A DNA stretch of 9,009 nucleotides from JBFGWM01 sp041588495 (GTDB taxonomy: Bacteria > Pseudomonadota > Gammaproteobacteria > Pseudomonadales > JBFGWM01). The translations under genes and the position numbers were made by a program. The stretch lies in NCBI GenBank assembly GCA_041588495.1, contig JBFGWM010000108.1, positions 1 through 9,009 of the forward strand, given 5' to 3'. The notes beneath the pieces were generated by a model, which was not told where the DNA came from, did no database searches, and saw only the letters and a list, made by a program, of their open reading frames with translations. Shown in pieces: positions 7,644 through 9,009 of this stretch (position 1 is its first letter; each line of letters opens with the position of its first letter).

Positions 7644-7658
7644 AGTAAAAAGCTATCC

Positions 7659-8978
7659 GTGATTCGCCAATTCCGACATTGGCTTACGCTGCTGCTGCCT
7701 GCTGTTCTCAGCCTGTGGGCGGTCGCGGCCGAGAGTCCTCCCCCGGACGGAAGCGGCACGCCGCCGCTCCCGACGCTGGACTGTGTCATCGAGCCGAGTG
7801 AAACGGTCGATGTCGGCAGCGCGGTGCCGGGGGTGGTGGAGATGGTCAGGGTCCACCGCAGCGACCCGGTGAAGAAGGGCGCCGTGCTGGCCCGCCTCGA
7901 GTCCAGCGTCGACAAGGCCGCCCTCGAACTGGCCCGCGCCCGGGCCGCCCAGAAAACCCCCCTGGAGATGCGTGAGCGTGCGGCGAAACTGGGCACGGTC
8001 ACCGAGGAACGCAACCGCTCGCTGCTGAAGAAAGCCGTGATCTCCAAGCAGGCCATGGACGAGGTCGCCACCGAGGCGGAGATTGCGCGCCTGCAGGTCG
8101 AGCAGGAAAAGGAAAACCGGCGCATCGCCCGCCTCGAGGCCAGGCGCCTGAGCGCGGTCCTCGAGCAGCGCACCATCCGCAGCCCGGTGGACGGCGTGGT
8201 CATGGAGCGCTTCAAGGCGGTGGGTGAATACGTGGAGGACGATCCCCTGGTGCGGGTGGCGCAGATCGACCCGCTGAATGTCGAGGTCATCGTGCCGGTC
8301 GACTACCTGGGTCGCATCGAAAAGGGCATGCAGGCGCGGGTGACCGCGTCCCTGCCCGGTTCCGATTCCCACATGGCCACCGTGCAACGCGTGGATCGTG
8401 TTGCCGACGCGGCAAGCGGCACCTTCGGCGTGCAGCTCAATCTCGCCAACCCCGACCAGTCCATTCCTGCCGGCCTGCGCTGCCAGGTGGCGTTCCTCGG
8501 CATGCCCGCACAACCGGTTGCGGCGGAACCCGAGCCCAGGGCGCCACCGCCGGCCGTCCGCGCGCCGCAGGCGGCAAAGCCGGCGGCGCCTCCCCGGCAG
8601 AGTCAGAAGGTGGTCCCTGCCGCCAAGGCCCCGTCGCCCCCTCCGGCCCGCAACGCCGAGGCGCCGAAACAGGTCGCAGCGGTGAAGCCGGCGTCTCGCC
8701 CGACACCCCGGCCGAAGGCCAGGGTCCGGGCGCGCTCGCGTTCGGCTCCGTCGCCGACCGAGTCTTTCCGGATCGTGGCCTCCGGCAGCCCCGCCACCTG
8801 CTGCTTCAGCATGGTCCCGGTGCGTGACGAGGGGCTCGCCAACCTGTTGCTGGCCGATCTCCAGGCCGGGTTTGCGGTCGCTGCGGCCAGATCCGCCCCC
8901 GGTCGGCCCGCCACCGGCTCGTTCCTCGCGTATACCGTTCATACCGCGCAAAGCGCCGGTCACCGGAAAGTGCGTTAA
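7659..8978 (+). CDS. Periplasmic RND/HlyD-type adaptor with Pro/Ala-rich linker and partial SPOR-like tail
   Basis: This is a 439-residue periplasmic adaptor. Residues 1-24 are a signal peptide (FRHWLTLLLPAVLSLWAVAA), which supports the GTG start at 7659 despite no clear ribosome site. Residues about 40-88 are a lipoyl half-motif (GSAVPGVVEMVRVHRSDPVK, then KGAVLARLES). Residues about 90-165 form a long charged alpha-hairpin (SVDKAALELARARAAQK; QVEQEKENRRIARLEARRL). TIRSPVDGVV returns to the lipoyl fold, and VEVIVPVDYLGRIEKGMQAR begins the beta-barrel, ending near AGLRCQVAFLG. From about 282 to 367 the protein is Pro/Ala/Lys/Arg-rich and probably disordered. From 368 it has a segment (CCFSMVPVRDEGLANLLLAD, then LQAGFAV) that resembles the first half of a SPOR peptidoglycan-binding domain, but it stops soon after SFLAYTV. 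The gene follows the M50 fusion on the same strand after a 108-bp regulatory gap and is probably the second adaptor of the same apparatus. Confidence 0.85.
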   Translation: MIRQFRHWLTLLLPAVLSLWAVAAESPPPDGSGTPPLPTLDCVIEPSETVDVGSAVPGVVEMVRVHRSDPVKKGAVLARLESSVDKAALELARARAAQKTPLEMRERAAKLGTVTEERNRSLLKKAVISKQAMDEVATEAEIARLQVEQEKENRRIARLEARRLSAVLEQRTIRSPVDGVVMERFKAVGEYVEDDPLVRVAQIDPLNVEVIVPVDYLGRIEKGMQARVTASLPGSDSHMATVQRVDRVADAASGTFGVQLNLANPDQSIPAGLRCQVAFLGMPAQPVAAEPEPRAPPPAVRAPQAAKPAAPPRQSQKVVPAAKAPSPPPARNAEAPKQVAAVKPASRPTPRPKARVRARSRSAPSPTESFRIVASGSPATCCFSMVPVRDEGLANLLLADLQAGFAVAAARSAPGRPATGSFLAYTVHTAQSAGHRKVR

Positions 8979-9009
8979 ATCGCCGCCCTACCAGTCGTGT
9001 TTTACCCCC

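Noticed and set aside
7653..8963. A 436-residue open frame on the minus strand opposite the second adaptor
   Set aside because: Antisense shadow: the plus-strand frame has a signal peptide, lipoyl motifs and a coiled-coil hairpin, while this one has only GC-biased composition.

Overview
This is a GC-rich window with dense coding, closely spaced same-strand genes and little AT-rich sequence. It encodes envelope proteins typical of Gram-negative bacteria: an AsmA-family protein, a secreted lipase-like hydrolase and HlyD-type periplasmic adaptors. I infer a proteobacterium, most likely a high-GC gammaproteobacterium. No rRNA, tRNA, IS element or CRISPR array is visible.

Left part, minus strand (1-2004). 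A secreted alpha/beta hydrolase (lipase-like, 2004 to 1246) is followed 78 bp downstream by the N-terminal 389 codons of an AsmA-family inner-membrane protein (1167 to 1), which runs off the window. A 140-bp divergent intergenic region (2005-2144) separates this pair from the plus-strand genes and holds weak divergent promoter candidates and a short palindrome.

Right part, plus strand (2145-8978). Four genes follow. (1) A cytosolic-looking protein with three exact-length 25-residue zinc-ribbon repeats, a further Cys-rich segment and a formylglycine-generating-enzyme-like domain that lacks the catalytic cysteines. (2) A membrane fusion protein (HlyD type) with two GAF or GAF-like domains before its single transmembrane helix. 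(3) Nine bases later, a three-part fusion of a PqqD-like domain, an M50 (site-2-protease type) intramembrane zinc metalloprotease and a HlyD-like periplasmic domain. (4) After a 108-bp AT-rich spacer with two perfect palindromes over a promoter candidate, a signal-peptide-bearing RND/HlyD-type adaptor with a Pro/Ala-rich linker and a shortened SPOR-like tail.

Together, genes 2-4 look like an envelope-spanning export or processing apparatus. Two adaptors would line the periplasm and the M50-HlyD fusion would sit in the inner membrane. The PqqD-like and GAF domains face the cytosol, where they could bind a peptide substrate and sense a ligand. No ABC ATPase, RND pump or TolC is encoded in the window, so the energy source, the outer-membrane channel and the cargo are unknown and may lie beyond 9009. 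The zinc-ribbon/FGE-like gene just upstream may be an accessory factor. The function of the set is inference; the domain assignments are based on motifs read directly from the translations.
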